Assembly: GCF_002157225.2 (NCBI RefSeq)
Contig: NZ_CP020038.1
Span: forward strand, 806,001 to 870,000
Length of the DNA: 64,000 bases
Direction: 5' to 3'
DNA from: Agarilytica rhodophyticola
GTDB lineage: Bacteria; Pseudomonadota; Gammaproteobacteria; Pseudomonadales; Cellvibrionaceae
Position numbers and translations under genes: made by a program. Positions 8,701 through 16,546 of the stretch are shown in pieces. Below the pieces are notes generated by a model. That model saw only the letters and a list, made by a program, of their open reading frames with translations, was not told the origin of the DNA and did not search any database. Each line of letters opens with the position of its first letter. Position 1 is the first letter of the stretch.

Positions 8701-9401
8701 CTAATATTATCAATTTCCTTGTCAAGATGGCTGACAAGTCTAGTAACCCATTTCTTGAGGCTTTCCTGGTACATATTCCCGATCAGTTAGAGAATCGCGC
8801 GAAAGATATTTCGGAACTGATGGATAATCTTGAAACAGATAATCAGTTAAATCACTTTTTTATTAATACGCAGAAGCAAGATCTTAAAGAGCAACTTGAA
8901 ACTTTACAGCAAGCTAAGAAGCTTGTGCTTAATCAAGAGCATCATTTTGATACCACAGAAGCCCATGAGCGTATAACTCCGGAACAGATCTCCGACTTGA
9001 CCAAGCAGGTGCAAATAACTGTGAAACAGATCGTCGCGCGTGAAGGTAATGATTATCGAGCTAATTTGGAAACCAAAAATCGTAATGAAAATTTAGGTTT
9101 AAGTCCTGAGCAAATTGAAACAAAAGTTAAAGAGAGGACAGATACTCTAAATAGATTGTCTAAACTATCTAATGAAATGGTGCTAGAAGCAAACAATAAT
9201 AATATTCTGCGTGCAAAAGCCAACGAGTTTGCTTCTATGACACCTAAACAAAGAGAAGAAAATTTCGATTCACTATTAGTTCCTTATATTACTCTCATTA
9301 AGGAGCAGATGCCTTATATGTGGCAAGGAAATGAATTGAAAAACTGGGTGATGGGTAATGAGCCAAGTGAACTTTTATTTGACACAAGAAAGAAAGATTA
9401 A
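5745..9401 (+). CDS. 1218-residue protein, candidate type III effector
   Basis: No Sec signal and no enzyme motif. The first 12 residues lack acids and are Ser/Thr/Arg-rich. Residues up to about 160 are low-complexity (Ser, Gln, Pro) with short repeats (IDRDPAR twice; AQAETQLPP and AQAEAQLTP). This fits the unstructured N-termini of Hrp-type type III effectors. Three glycine-rich, strand-like segments lie near 295-405, 530-560 and 765-935 (for example NINIPGAASFGFGASG, NVTVGANAGGGINVP). The C-terminal 250 residues are helical and charged. Large effectors of the AvrE/DspE group also combine a disordered N-terminus with beta-rich body segments, but I cannot show homology. The HrpL-like gene 4.7 kb upstream is the main functional clue. 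The start has only a weak ribosome site. Confidence 0.75.
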   Translation: MRSGTTLRHLFRSNKAQENSPREAKLDTGKPSMMARLRQSLRRSRPAQPVMQQNASGNKQNTSTSLLGEQIQRDPARFGFSSRIQASQVAPSFDGKVLNYDLSNTPGPIDRDPARPQRPSSFLPAQAETQLPPGASSSSVSSASFVAAQAEAQLTPVSTALTRIPDRESGSFLVDGSSKVLLSDVEMLFNNLANSVKNKNPTLAVKLSEYADQARSDARRSDDPSTATMSIKETKDLSNLFENLGTQLPSKGLRDTVKALAITTKASAYIQAKPLVEQKMNKEMDFLNDPGSSINTDVNVEGRLGWDILSGLITDVFQVGPEGKFKGTRATVLFPEDESLFIRATNASGTVNVGAKAKLTKVFNVSANPINYSYTKAMRNDVYLSTEHYINEEGFRKANYNLSELEEPSKKESDNPADKKSRRIGANDFSVVGRVKNAAGQLMGLTSNAPVTEGLQAIQREINGIDPRNEMKNYEEVLQAAVNAESRTTELLKKHLGIDVGNNSLGATAPIRTTPVVGKVSTHSYSPNAAANINIPGAASFGFGASGVLAQKTKVRIEVQDPLSGLLAPTETLPDYMREAHQARQKTFQTMEENVKPLLSRMLAERFPNLKDANGDSSDAGVQNLLSKASPQQVMDIIEKEIIPDMDTYTDSVLKYDDGDKSQAATMKAMEKKWGVEKGGRQGFLQAINIGLMSAAMSIRDQHSVDGHGNRIDPAKERDYKEFKTKIDAALDSFNKPKFKYDRRAFQDGLSFMRVLPIDITSKKGEFNFSVSSLGQGEGPISGLTGGGSPIKVSYEAARFDHWSPYQSGTLHGVKIDLPAGLNAGFAAAGFEEKLKELGVTQSLSTILQSANVSLGANMPKVTIHLQHFDPDFRKQEDFPGEPLKIKDFTRTNVTVGANAGGGINVPLVALGVPAPGAYVGGSISGGASVTKMAHESIGSDSLSYTMKRGSRMIERGRAGLLPDSQETGKVDKSKQLPQFLQAQKPNIINFLVKMADKSSNPFLEAFLVHIPDQLENRAKDISELMDNLETDNQLNHFFINTQKQDLKEQLETLQQAKKLVLNQEHHFDTTEAHERITPEQISDLTKQVQITVKQIVAREGNDYRANLETKNRNENLGLSPEQIETKVKERTDTLNRLSKLSNEMVLEANNNNILRAKANEFASMTPKQREENFDSLLVPYITLIKEQMPYMWQGNELKNWVMGNEPSELLFDTRKKD

Positions 9402-10192
9402 AGTAATACTGTATAATCCTTTACTAGAATACTGAGCTATTGATAAATAATTTAGCATAGATAAATATTCTTGTTATATATTGATCCTTTGGGGTTGTAG
9501 TAAGCAATATTGAAGATTTACTACAATCTCAAATTTGAAAAAAGGTTGCGGTTTTTTGAATAAAGATAGTGTATGCCTAACTTAATGGAAAAATACAATA
9601 AAATTATTAAGTAAACAAACACCGTTACCGGCAAAAAGCCATGTCCCTGACACGATAGTCGGTAGTTGGCAACGGATGATAGTATACTCTCATTTATTCC
9701 TATATATTGATACTGGCCAATTTCTGTTTCATATGTATGATATATCTTACATGCTGTAGTTTTTCTTATTTTTTTGATGGTCAATATTATACTTAGCCGA
9801 AGTTTATACGATTATTTTGTTCTCAATTGAAATAAGCTTTGCTAACTCTACCCCTTTAGATAAAAATATTTTTCCCTCGATAAATTGTAAGCGCTTTAGC
9901 GTCTCTGATATGTTCGCTTAAGATATTTGTCTTAAGTTTTAATCCGCTTGTATTTATTACGATATAGCGATAACGGACTTACAGATCTGGGCTCTGCTAA
10001 TCGATATTGATGACTGTCTGCAAAATGACCTTGTTAGGAAAGCTCTGGTATGTTTGACACTTGTCAAGTGTTTGCTCTTGTAATGAGAATATTGGCGAAT
10101 AGGCGAGATATTGTCTGGACTTATGCCCTATGAGTTCTATAAGCTTCTATGCTCTATTACTCCAAATGAATATAAGTGCGGAACTATAGTTC
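9402..10192. other. 790-base intergenic region with one imperfect hairpin
   Basis: No supported gene. An imperfect long-range hairpin pairs CCGTT-A-CC (9622-9629) with GG-C-AACGG (9668-9675). It marks the change from the secretion-like island to ordinary chromosomal genes. No att-like repeats or tRNA were recognised. Confidence 0.5.
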
Positions 10193-10606
10193 ATGGCCAA
10201 TTCTTCAAATCTACTACCTCTGTCAGCTATTGGTGAGTTTATCTACGATGTAGAGCGACACCTAGCCTCTTCTGAGCGGTATTTGCGGGAACTAAAAGCT
10301 ATGGAGGATGCCGATGGCTTGACTATGGAAAATCAGCGTTTGGAGCTGATTTTTCGTAATAATGCCAGTACTGAACAGAAGCTTCCGAGTTTTTCTGTGC
10401 AGTTAAACTACTGGAATACTTTGGAGTTGTCGGCTAATCAGAAGTCAGAGATTAATGCCTTGTTCACCCAGGTTAAGCGCCTTTCTGTCGTTAATTCCAA
10501 TATTATGCAGCAGGTAAAAGCGTTACTGCGCCTCTATGATGAATCGGAAGCGATGGCGCAAGAGTTGATAGATAAACTGATGCACAACCCGGGAAACTAC
10601 TACTAG
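10193..10606 (+). CDS. Conserved-looking helical protein, unknown
   Basis: A 137-residue soluble protein predicted by eye to be almost all helical, with heptad-like Leu spacing (AIGEFIYDVERHLASSERYLREL; INALFTQVKRLSVVNSNIMQQVKALLRLY). It has no signal peptide, membrane segment or catalytic motif. The overall look resembles small coiled-coil chaperone-like proteins such as FlgN, but I see no diagnostic motif and do not assign it. Codon use looks like the downstream housekeeping genes rather than the upstream island. It is separated by 166 bases from kbl. Confidence 0.6.
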   Translation: MANSSNLLPLSAIGEFIYDVERHLASSERYLRELKAMEDADGLTMENQRLELIFRNNASTEQKLPSFSVQLNYWNTLELSANQKSEINALFTQVKRLSVVNSNIMQQVKALLRLYDESEAMAQELIDKLMHNPGNYY

Positions 10607-10772
10607 CCTTTGAGCCTATTAATAGGTTCGAACATGGATAATGTGGATATATTCCCTACGGATAAGGCTTTATACTTCGTTATAATCATTAAAGTTGAGA
10701 TTAGAACTTGGGCTATCGCACGTTGTTAGCGTGTCAAAAATGTCCCAATTGTTACAGTGTGTGGAGTATTAA

Positions 10773-11957
10773 GTGTCGAAATTATTGCTGGAAAAACTAC
10801 CTGAAGAACTATCTTCATTGCGCGATCAAGGGTTATACAAAGATGAGCGTGTTATATCTTCGTCCCAAAGTGCTGTGATCACTACTGAGCAGGGAGACGT
10901 GATTAACTTATGTGCCAATAATTATCTGGGTCTTGCCAATTCCCCAGAACTTATTGAGGCTGCCAAAAACGGTATGGATGACTATGGTTTTGGAGCCGCA
11001 TCTGTGCGTTTTATCTGTGGAACACAGAGTATTCACAAGACATTAGAAGGAAAGCTCAGTGAGTTTTTGGGAATGGAGGACACCATTCTTTATTCGAGCT
11101 GCTTTGATGCCAACGGTGGTTTGTTCGAAACTCTCCTAGGTAAGGAAGATGTGGTAATTTCGGATGCTCTCAATCATGCATCGATTATTGATGGCGTCCG
11201 CCTTTGTAAAGCTCAGCGTAAGCGCTACGCAAATAACGATATGGCAGAGTTGGAGGCATGTCTTAAGGATAGTCATGAAGCTCGTTACCGCTTGATTGTG
11301 ACCGATGGTGTCTTTTCCATGGATGGTGTCATTGCTAACTTAGACGCGATCTGCGACCTTGCTGAACGTTATGACGCTTTAGTTATGGTGGACGATAGCC
11401 ACGCCGTAGGTTTTTTAGGTGAAAATGGACGCGGCAGCCATGAGTACAAGCAGGTGATGGGACGTGTCGATATCATTACAGGAACCTTGGGCAAAGCTTT
11501 GGGTGGCGCCAGTGGTGGTTACACTTCAGCTAGAAAGCCGATTGTGGACTGGTTGCGACAACGTTCCAGGCCCTACCTTTTTTCCAACTCTCTGGCACCA
11601 AGTATTGCGGCCGCCAGTGTGAAAGTATTGGATCTTTTAGCCAATGGTGATGCTTTACGCAAAAAGCTATGGGATAACGCTGAGTATTTTCGCAGTAAAA
11701 TGGAGGACGCAGGTTTTACGTTGGCAGGTAAAGATCATCCTATTATTCCGGTTATGATCGGTGATGCATCCCTTGCTGGCAAATTTGCTGCAGAGTTGTT
11801 AAAAGAAGGGATCTATGTGATCGCATTTAGCTATCCCGTAGTACCTCAGGGGCAGGCGCGGATTAGGACACAAATGAGTGCTGGTTTAGAGAAAGAGCAG
11901 CTAGATACTGCAATTGAGGCCTTTATTCGAATAGGACGTAAGCTGGATATTATTTAG
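10773..11957 (+). CDS. kbl: 2-amino-3-ketobutyrate CoA ligase (glycine C-acetyltransferase)
   Basis: PLP enzyme of the alpha-oxoamine synthase family, 394 residues, the usual Kbl length. It converts 2-amino-3-oxobutanoate plus CoA to glycine and acetyl-CoA, the second step of threonine breakdown. Visible motifs are [20 protein letters not shown], the [11 protein letters not shown] aspartate loop and the PLP lysine in [15 protein letters not shown] (Lys241). The start is GTG with GGAG about 7 bases upstream. The usual partner tdh (threonine dehydrogenase) is not next to it in this window. A 10-pair hairpin with one mismatch (11988-12014) follows the stop. Confidence 0.95.
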   Translation: MSKLLLEKLPEELSSLRDQGLYKDERVISSSQSAVITTEQGDVINLCANNYLGLANSPELIEAAKNGMDDYGFGAASVRFICGTQSIHKTLEGKLSEFLGMEDTILYSSCFDANGGLFETLLGKEDVVISDALNHASIIDGVRLCKAQRKRYANNDMAELEACLKDSHEARYRLIVTDGVFSMDGVIANLDAICDLAERYDALVMVDDSHAVGFLGENGRGSHEYKQVMGRVDIITGTLGKALGGASGGYTSARKPIVDWLRQRSRPYLFSNSLAPSIAAASVKVLDLLANGDALRKKLWDNAEYFRSKMEDAGFTLAGKDHPIIPVMIGDASLAGKFAAELLKEGIYVIAFSYPVVPQGQARIRTQMSAGLEKEQLDTAIEAFIRIGRKLDII

Positions 11958-12050
11958 TTTAGCGCTTATTAAACGAGGCTGGTCTGTGGAGTGCTCTGAC
12001 TACCAGAACACTCCCTGCTTATCTTGCACTAGAGCGTCTTTAATTTCCGT

Positions 12051-12707
12051 CTAGTAGATAATTTGTATTTCAACCTTCGCTACTGCATCGCGCCAGTCAT
12101 AAGCTGCTGAGCCCAAATCACCCACACCATGAATACCTGAGCTAATGTGTACAAAACCTTCGCCGTCATCATTAGGTGAGAGTGGTTCGCCACCACATAA
12201 TGGTCCAGGAATACTTGCACATAACTCATCGTTTGTCTCGCTGCCGGCGTCATAAGCTTTAGCATAAGCAACAACACTTCCGTTATAAGGTACGCGCACA
12301 CTGTCGATTGCCATAAATGTATCGTTAGTGGGTAATAGCATAGCGGCCATACTCACACGCATATCGTTATAGCTACCTGTTACCATCATAACTGTAGATT
12401 CGCCTGGCCCTAACAAACCCTGAGACGAGGCTGTATCGGATACACTTGAGCTGCCTTCAACAAGTGTACGCAATGGTGCTATATTACCTGCTTCAGCCAT
12501 AGCTGCAATTTCTTCAGATGCCGGTTCTCCAAGAGTGAAAAGAGAAACAGGAGATGAGTGTGCAACAGTTAGAATCGGCGTGAAAGATTGACCTTTAGTA
12601 ATATTGGTGACTTTAACTTGATATTGTGGGCCATTTGCAAAAGCCGATGTAGCACTAATAAGCCCAAAGATTCCACCTGCAAGAATGCTAATGTTTTTTA
12701 ACTTCAT
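12051..12707 (-). CDS. Exported Spond_N (spondin) domain protein
   Basis: A 218-residue protein with a Sec signal peptide (MKLKNISILAGGIFGLISATSAFA) and then a Spond_N-type domain (YQVKVTNITKGQSFTPILTVAH, SLFTLGEPASEEIAAMAEAGN). Bacterial Spond_N proteins are secreted or envelope proteins of unknown role. Two cysteines (in ELCASIPGPLCGG) could form a disulfide. I choose the ATG at 12707, which follows GGAAAA; an in-frame ATG at 12722 would add five residues but has no ribosome site. The gene faces kbl and is preceded by a long, very AT-rich promoter region. Confidence 0.8.
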   Translation of the reverse strand: MKLKNISILAGGIFGLISATSAFANGPQYQVKVTNITKGQSFTPILTVAHSSPVSLFTLGEPASEEIAAMAEAGNIAPLRTLVEGSSSVSDTASSQGLLGPGESTVMMVTGSYNDMRVSMAAMLLPTNDTFMAIDSVRVPYNGSVVAYAKAYDAGSETNDELCASIPGPLCGGEPLSPNDDGEGFVHISSGIHGVGDLGSAAYDWRDAVAKVEIQIIY

Positions 12708-12722
12708 GAATATTTTCCGCAT

Positions 12723-13378
12723 TTATAAAAAATTATTAAAAATTAAAGTGTGTGTTAATCATGATGCACTAAAGTAAATGCCAAAAATACCCGGCCATTA
12801 ATATATTCGCGCCTATTTTTTATTTTTTGAAAGAAATATCGATTTTTATTTTTTTGTTAAAAGAAAAATTACTTTTATAAAATTCAATAATTCACTTAAA
12901 AAATAGTATTTTTTTAAATATTTTTAATTTTTTTAATAATTCTTAATTTTTGAAAAATTAAAAAATTGTCATGTTTGTGTCTAGGTTACTCTGATTTTTT
13001 AATGTTGTTTATTTTTTATTAAAACAATGAAGAAAATCTAATTGATCAATTGTTTTAGTGATTTTTATTGTTTTGATAAAAAGAGAATAGTTTTGTGATA
13101 GTTTTGTGTTTTTCTTGTTATATTTTTATAGGGCAAATAATTTCTAATTAAGCTGTTGTGTAAAAAGGTTATGGAGATGAAATTTTTTGCTAAATGTTTT
13201 CAGTCTTTTCTGAATCAGTCTTTTATGAAGGCAGAGAAATAGCCTGCTTGAAATGGCGGTGTATGGATGTACCGCTACGTGTCGGCAGACACGTGCGAGA
13301 TACTTAAAATCAAGCCGTTTCACACAACGGCGCTGTATTTAAGGGGCGATATATTTAACTGCCAAGTTAATAACTGGC
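12723..13378. other. Very AT-rich intergenic region ending in a hairpin cluster
   Basis: The left part (12723-13140) is nearly pure A/T runs with a 12-base palindrome AATTGATCAATT near 13040. The right part is more GC-rich and holds the three hairpins described separately. An apparent short open frame at 13267-13503 runs antisense into cmoM and is not accepted. Confidence 0.6.
13255..13331. other. Cluster of three hairpins, possible structured RNA
   Basis: Hairpin 1: GCGGT 13256-13260 pairs with ACCGC 13271-13275. Hairpin 2: ACGTGTC 13277-13283, loop GGCA, GACACGT 13288-13294, seven perfect pairs. Hairpin 3: GCCGTT 13314-13319, loop of 6, AACGGC 13326-13331, six perfect pairs. The first two are separated by a single base. 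The cluster sits 48 bases past the end of cmoM and in an otherwise A/T desert. It has no long T-run, so simple termination does not explain it. It could be a small RNA, a REP-like element or a 3' UTR structure. Confidence 0.45.
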
Positions 13379-14155
13379 TTACTTTCGTTTGCGAGCTACA
13401 AGGTGAATATAGCGTCCAAGAGAACGAAAAGGGTCTTGTTGAGAAAACTTTAATTCCATTTCGAGTAGTGCTTCAGGTGCATGTTCACGCATACGAGGAT
13501 TAGCTATATAGTCATGGAATACTCTAATTCCACTCTGGGAAATAATATCTAATTCATTGTTTTTACACCACACAAGCACGTCATCAATATGTAGCGGATT
13601 TATTGGCGTTAGACTACCGCTATGGCCAATAAAATTTCCAGATTCTACTTTGCGAAAATTGCCTCGTAAAAGGTTTTTATAAACGATGGAATTGATATTG
13701 AAAAAAGCCAGAGACAAAATTCCACCGGGCTTTAAATTTTTATTCAAATAAGCCACAGCTTCTGCAGGCTTTGCCATCCACTCAAGGACTGCGTGGCACA
13801 GTAGTATATCAACTGGTTCTTTTAGATATTTATCTAACTGTTGGAGTGAGCAATGTAAAAAATTTATATTTTTTATCCCCTGCTCATATGCTGTATTTTG
13901 CGCTAGTTTGAGCATTTCTTGTGAAATGTCACACAGAGAAACATGATGACCTTCTTTAGCCAAGGGTAGGGCAAACTGGCCTTGTCCCCCACCAGCATCA
14001 ATAATAGTTTTTATATCGTTCAGGTGAGGGCGCAGGTCACGTTCCAATACCGCTAATCTAATTTGGCCTTTAAGACCTTGGTAAACTTTGTTTTTAAAAT
14101 GATGGGCTAGGTCATCAAAGTTTTTGTCTTCGCTGGTATCGTGTTGCATGTTCAT
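13379..14155 (-). CDS. cmoM: tRNA 5-carboxymethoxyuridine methyltransferase CmoM
   Basis: A 258-residue SAM methyltransferase that closely follows CmoM (formerly SmtA) along its length: NFDDLAHHF near the start, the SAM motif IIDAGGGQGQFALPLA, ILLCHAVLEWMAKP, LKPGGILSLAFFN, then GIRVFHDYI, EALLEMELKFSQQDPF and LGRYIHLVARK at the end. CmoM methylates the carboxyl group of cmo5U at the tRNA wobble position 34 to give mcmo5U. The start (MNMQHD) leaves a second Met two codons later as an alternative. It is divergent from rimO, 191 bases away. Confidence 0.93.
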   Translation of the reverse strand: MNMQHDTSEDKNFDDLAHHFKNKVYQGLKGQIRLAVLERDLRPHLNDIKTIIDAGGGQGQFALPLAKEGHHVSLCDISQEMLKLAQNTAYEQGIKNINFLHCSLQQLDKYLKEPVDILLCHAVLEWMAKPAEAVAYLNKNLKPGGILSLAFFNINSIVYKNLLRGNFRKVESGNFIGHSGSLTPINPLHIDDVLVWCKNNELDIISQSGIRVFHDYIANPRMREHAPEALLEMELKFSQQDPFRSLGRYIHLVARKRK

Positions 14156-14302
14156 GAAAATGGATACTTTGCTCGCTGCATGAGCGGCGCAATATAGCGG
14201 TACAAACCTTTGTCGTCAAAGGCTTTAAGAATGGCAATTTATATGCCTTTATGCGTGGTTGTTTTTTATTCGTCTTTGGCTGTATCTTTTTGGTAGTTCG
14301 GG

Positions 14303-14308
14303 TATAAT
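14303..14308 (+). promoter_or_regulatory. -10 element (TATAAT) before rimO
   Basis: A perfect TATAAT lies 39 bases before the rimO start. No -35 box with good spacing stands out; TTTGGC at 14275-14280 is too far away. It is probably the main rimO promoter. Confidence 0.4.
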
Positions 14309-14346
14309 CCGCCGACTTTTTTCAGCCGATTCAACTACGGAATACT

Positions 14347-15759
14347 ATGACTGTAAAAACCTTCGATCCGAAGCAAACTACCACTATGGAAACCCCAGCG
14401 AAAGTTATCGAGTCTTCTCAACCTAGAGCCGACAGTGACGGCGCGAAAGTAGGTTTTGTTAGCCTTGGTTGCCCTAAGGCTCTGGTTGACTCTGAGCGCA
14501 TTCTAACGCAGCTGAAAATGGACGGTTATGAGGTTTCCCCAACCTATGAAGGGGCTGATGTTGTAGTTGTTAATACCTGTGGTTTTATCGACAGTGCCAA
14601 GCAAGAGTCTCTAGATACTATTGGTGAGGCGATCGCCGAAAATGGCAAGGTGATTGTTACCGGTTGTATGGGTAAAGACGAAGATTCTATTTTAGATGTA
14701 CACCCCAATGTTCTCGCTGTTACTGGCCCTCAGCAATATGAAGAGGTTGTCAGTGCGGTACACCAGCATGCGCCAGCGCCTGTTCGAGCAAAGCATAACC
14801 CATTGATTGATTTGGTTCCTGAACAGGGCGTTAAGTTGACGCCTCGCCACTATGCTTATCTAAAGATAAGCGAGGGTTGTAATCATCGCTGTAGTTTTTG
14901 CATTATCCCATCTTTGCGTGGCGACCTAGCCAGTCGTCCTGTGGGTGAAGTATTAGATGAGGCTGAGCGCTTGGTAAAAAGCGGTACCAAAGAATTGCTG
15001 GTTATTTCACAAGATACATCAGCCTATGGCTTGGATATAAAGTACCGCACGGGTTTTTGGCAAGGTCGTCCAGTTAAATCTCGTATGCTGGAAATGTGCG
15101 ATGCTATGAGTGAACTCGGTGCTTGGGTGCGTTTGCACTATGTATATCCCTATCCCCATGTGGATAATGTTATCCCTCTTATGGCCCAGGGGAAAATCCT
15201 GCCCTATCTCGATATTCCACTTCAGCACGCGAGTCATTCAGTCTTGAAAAATATGCGTCGTCCTGCACACCAAGAAAAGACTTTAGAGCGTATCCAGCGC
15301 TGGCGTGAGATATGTCCTGACATCACATTGCGTTCAACATTTATTGTCGGTTTCCCAGGCGAAACGGAAGATGACTTTAATCTGCTGTTAGATTGGTTGG
15401 ATGAAGCGCAGTTAGATAGAGTGGGGTGTTTTCAATACTCACCTGTTGACGGGGCGACGGCTAATGATTTGCCTGGTGCCGTTGACGAGGAAGTCAAGCA
15501 AGAGCGTTGGCAGCGTTTTATGGAAAAGCAACAGAAAATTTCCACCGCTAAACTCAGTAAAAAAATCGGTAAAGTTTTGCCTGTTATTATTGATGAAGTG
15601 GATGAGGAAGGGGCTGTTGGCCGAACCCAGGGGGATGCCCCAGAAATTGATGGTTTGGTATATCTCAACGATGAATTTAATTGTCAGCCAGGCGATATCG
15701 TTAATGTATCGATTGAGCACTCTGATGAGTATGATCTTTGGGGCAGTCTTGTCGAGTAA
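14347..15759 (+). CDS. rimO: Ribosomal protein S12 methylthiotransferase RimO
   Basis: Radical-SAM enzyme of 470 residues that methylthiolates Asp88 (E. coli numbering) of ribosomal protein S12. An N-terminal UPF0004 domain carries three cluster cysteines (Cys42 in [16 protein letters not shown], Cys78, Cys107). The radical-SAM motif is [15 protein letters not shown] (Cys178, Cys182, Cys185). A C-terminal TRAM domain ends the protein. The PKALVDSE wording is typical of RimO rather than MiaB. The N-terminus is about 25 residues longer than in E. coli, and the extra part is polar, so a later start (Met14) is possible. Confidence 0.96.
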   Translation: MTVKTFDPKQTTTMETPAKVIESSQPRADSDGAKVGFVSLGCPKALVDSERILTQLKMDGYEVSPTYEGADVVVVNTCGFIDSAKQESLDTIGEAIAENGKVIVTGCMGKDEDSILDVHPNVLAVTGPQQYEEVVSAVHQHAPAPVRAKHNPLIDLVPEQGVKLTPRHYAYLKISEGCNHRCSFCIIPSLRGDLASRPVGEVLDEAERLVKSGTKELLVISQDTSAYGLDIKYRTGFWQGRPVKSRMLEMCDAMSELGAWVRLHYVYPYPHVDNVIPLMAQGKILPYLDIPLQHASHSVLKNMRRPAHQEKTLERIQRWREICPDITLRSTFIVGFPGETEDDFNLLLDWLDEAQLDRVGCFQYSPVDGATANDLPGAVDEEVKQERWQRFMEKQQKISTAKLSKKIGKVLPVIIDEVDEEGAVGRTQGDAPEIDGLVYLNDEFNCQPGDIVNVSIEHSDEYDLWGSLVE

Positions 15760-15768
15760 CAAGATTTA

Positions 15769-15782
15769 GGGGCCTAGGCCCC
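15769..15782 (+). terminator. Hairpin after rimO
   Basis: GGGGC (15769-15773), loop CTAG, GCCCC (15778-15782), ten bases after the rimO stop and before a convergent gene. It has no clear T-run, so it may work as a partial or bidirectional terminator. Confidence 0.4.
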
Positions 15783-15829
15783 CATTATCGACGTACTACT
15801 TGTTCAATATTTTTTGATAGCGCCACTTT

Positions 15830-16174
15830 CTACTGTTTCACTAACTCTAGCTTTTCCTGTTTTTTCGATGATACCTTCGCAAGATATTGTAGAGCTTTTT
15901 CTGCACCTATCTCTTCGGCGAAAGTTATTAAATCTTTGCCATTGCAACTATAACGTGTATGTACCTTATTATCGAAGGTGCTAACTTTTCTGTTATCCAA
16001 GTTACGTTTTAAACGGCGCATTTGATTTTTCGCGATAGCCATACAAATTGGCCGTGCCTCTTCATCACCTTGGTAAACATATTTAGTTTTTGCACGATCA
16101 GCGCTTGCGACGTTGGCTGTGAATAAAACGGCTAGTGTGATTAATCCAGTTGTTAGTGATACGACGCTTTTCAT
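15830..16174 (-). CDS. Small periplasmic DUF3718-type protein
   Basis: A 114-residue protein with a Sec signal peptide ending at VASA-DRA and a basic mature domain. It has two conserved-looking cysteines (RPICMAIAKNQ and TRYSCNGKDLITFAEEIG) that could form a disulfide. The CNGxDLxxFA wording fits the DUF3718 family of Shewanella-like and related gammaproteobacteria. The function is unknown. It is monocistronic and convergent with rimO. Confidence 0.75.
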   Translation of the reverse strand: MKSVVSLTTGLITLAVLFTANVASADRAKTKYVYQGDEEARPICMAIAKNQMRRLKRNLDNRKVSTFDNKVHTRYSCNGKDLITFAEEIGAEKALQYLAKVSSKKQEKLELVKQ

Positions 16175-16546
16175 TGTTATTACCTCTAATGAATATACTT
16201 AATAAATTTAAAAATGGGTTTAAATATCAACTTATTTCTCGCTATCAGCTTGTGGCTAATATTATGCTGCTGTATTTATGTTTATAAACATGAACAGTTT
16301 TTGCTGCTTTATGTTTTTGTTGTGTATATTTTGACGTAATAAAATAAAAAAAGTTGGCAAATTGCGGTAAAGAGATGAAATCCAACGGTGGGGAGTAATA
16401 TCTGAGACGAAACGAATACTGCCATCAGATGAGTGACATGAGGACATATCTCAGTTATATATTAGATATATAGAACGGTAATAAAACAATGACAGTAATA
16501 ACATATTACTGTCATTGTTTTTTAAAAAATAAACGAGTGTTTTAAA
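16175..16546. other. Intergenic region with strong terminator
   Basis: Between the DUF3718 gene promoter side and the end of the oligopeptidase gene. It contains a 14-base palindrome (ATGTTTATAAACAT, 16278-16291) and the long hairpin at 16483-16521 listed separately. No gene seen. Confidence 0.6.
16483..16521 (-). terminator. 17-pair terminator hairpin of the oligopeptidase gene
   Basis: A perfect inverted repeat pairs 16483-16499 with 16505-16521 around a 5-base loop. It has A-runs on the left and T-runs on the right, so it reads as an intrinsic terminator on both strands. It lies 26 bases past the stop of the minus-strand prolyl oligopeptidase. Confidence 0.8.

Noticed and set aside
5745-9401. 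C-terminal RKKD as an ER-retention-like dilysine signal of a host-targeted effector
   Set aside because: Lysine positions do not fit a KKxx motif, and short basic tails are common by chance.
9521-9784. Minus-strand 87-residue frame with one hydrophobic stretch in an intergenic region
   Set aside because: It needs a TTG start without any Shine-Dalgarno sequence, and the hydrophobic part is what AT-rich DNA gives by chance. Conservation would be needed to accept it.
13267-13503. Plus-strand open frame overlapping the cmoM 3' end
   Set aside because: It runs through the hairpin cluster and into the antisense of cmoM, has no ribosome site and its product has no protein-like features.
15446-15769. 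Overlapping frames on both strands at the end of rimO
   Set aside because: They are out-of-frame shadows of the RimO C-terminal TRAM region.
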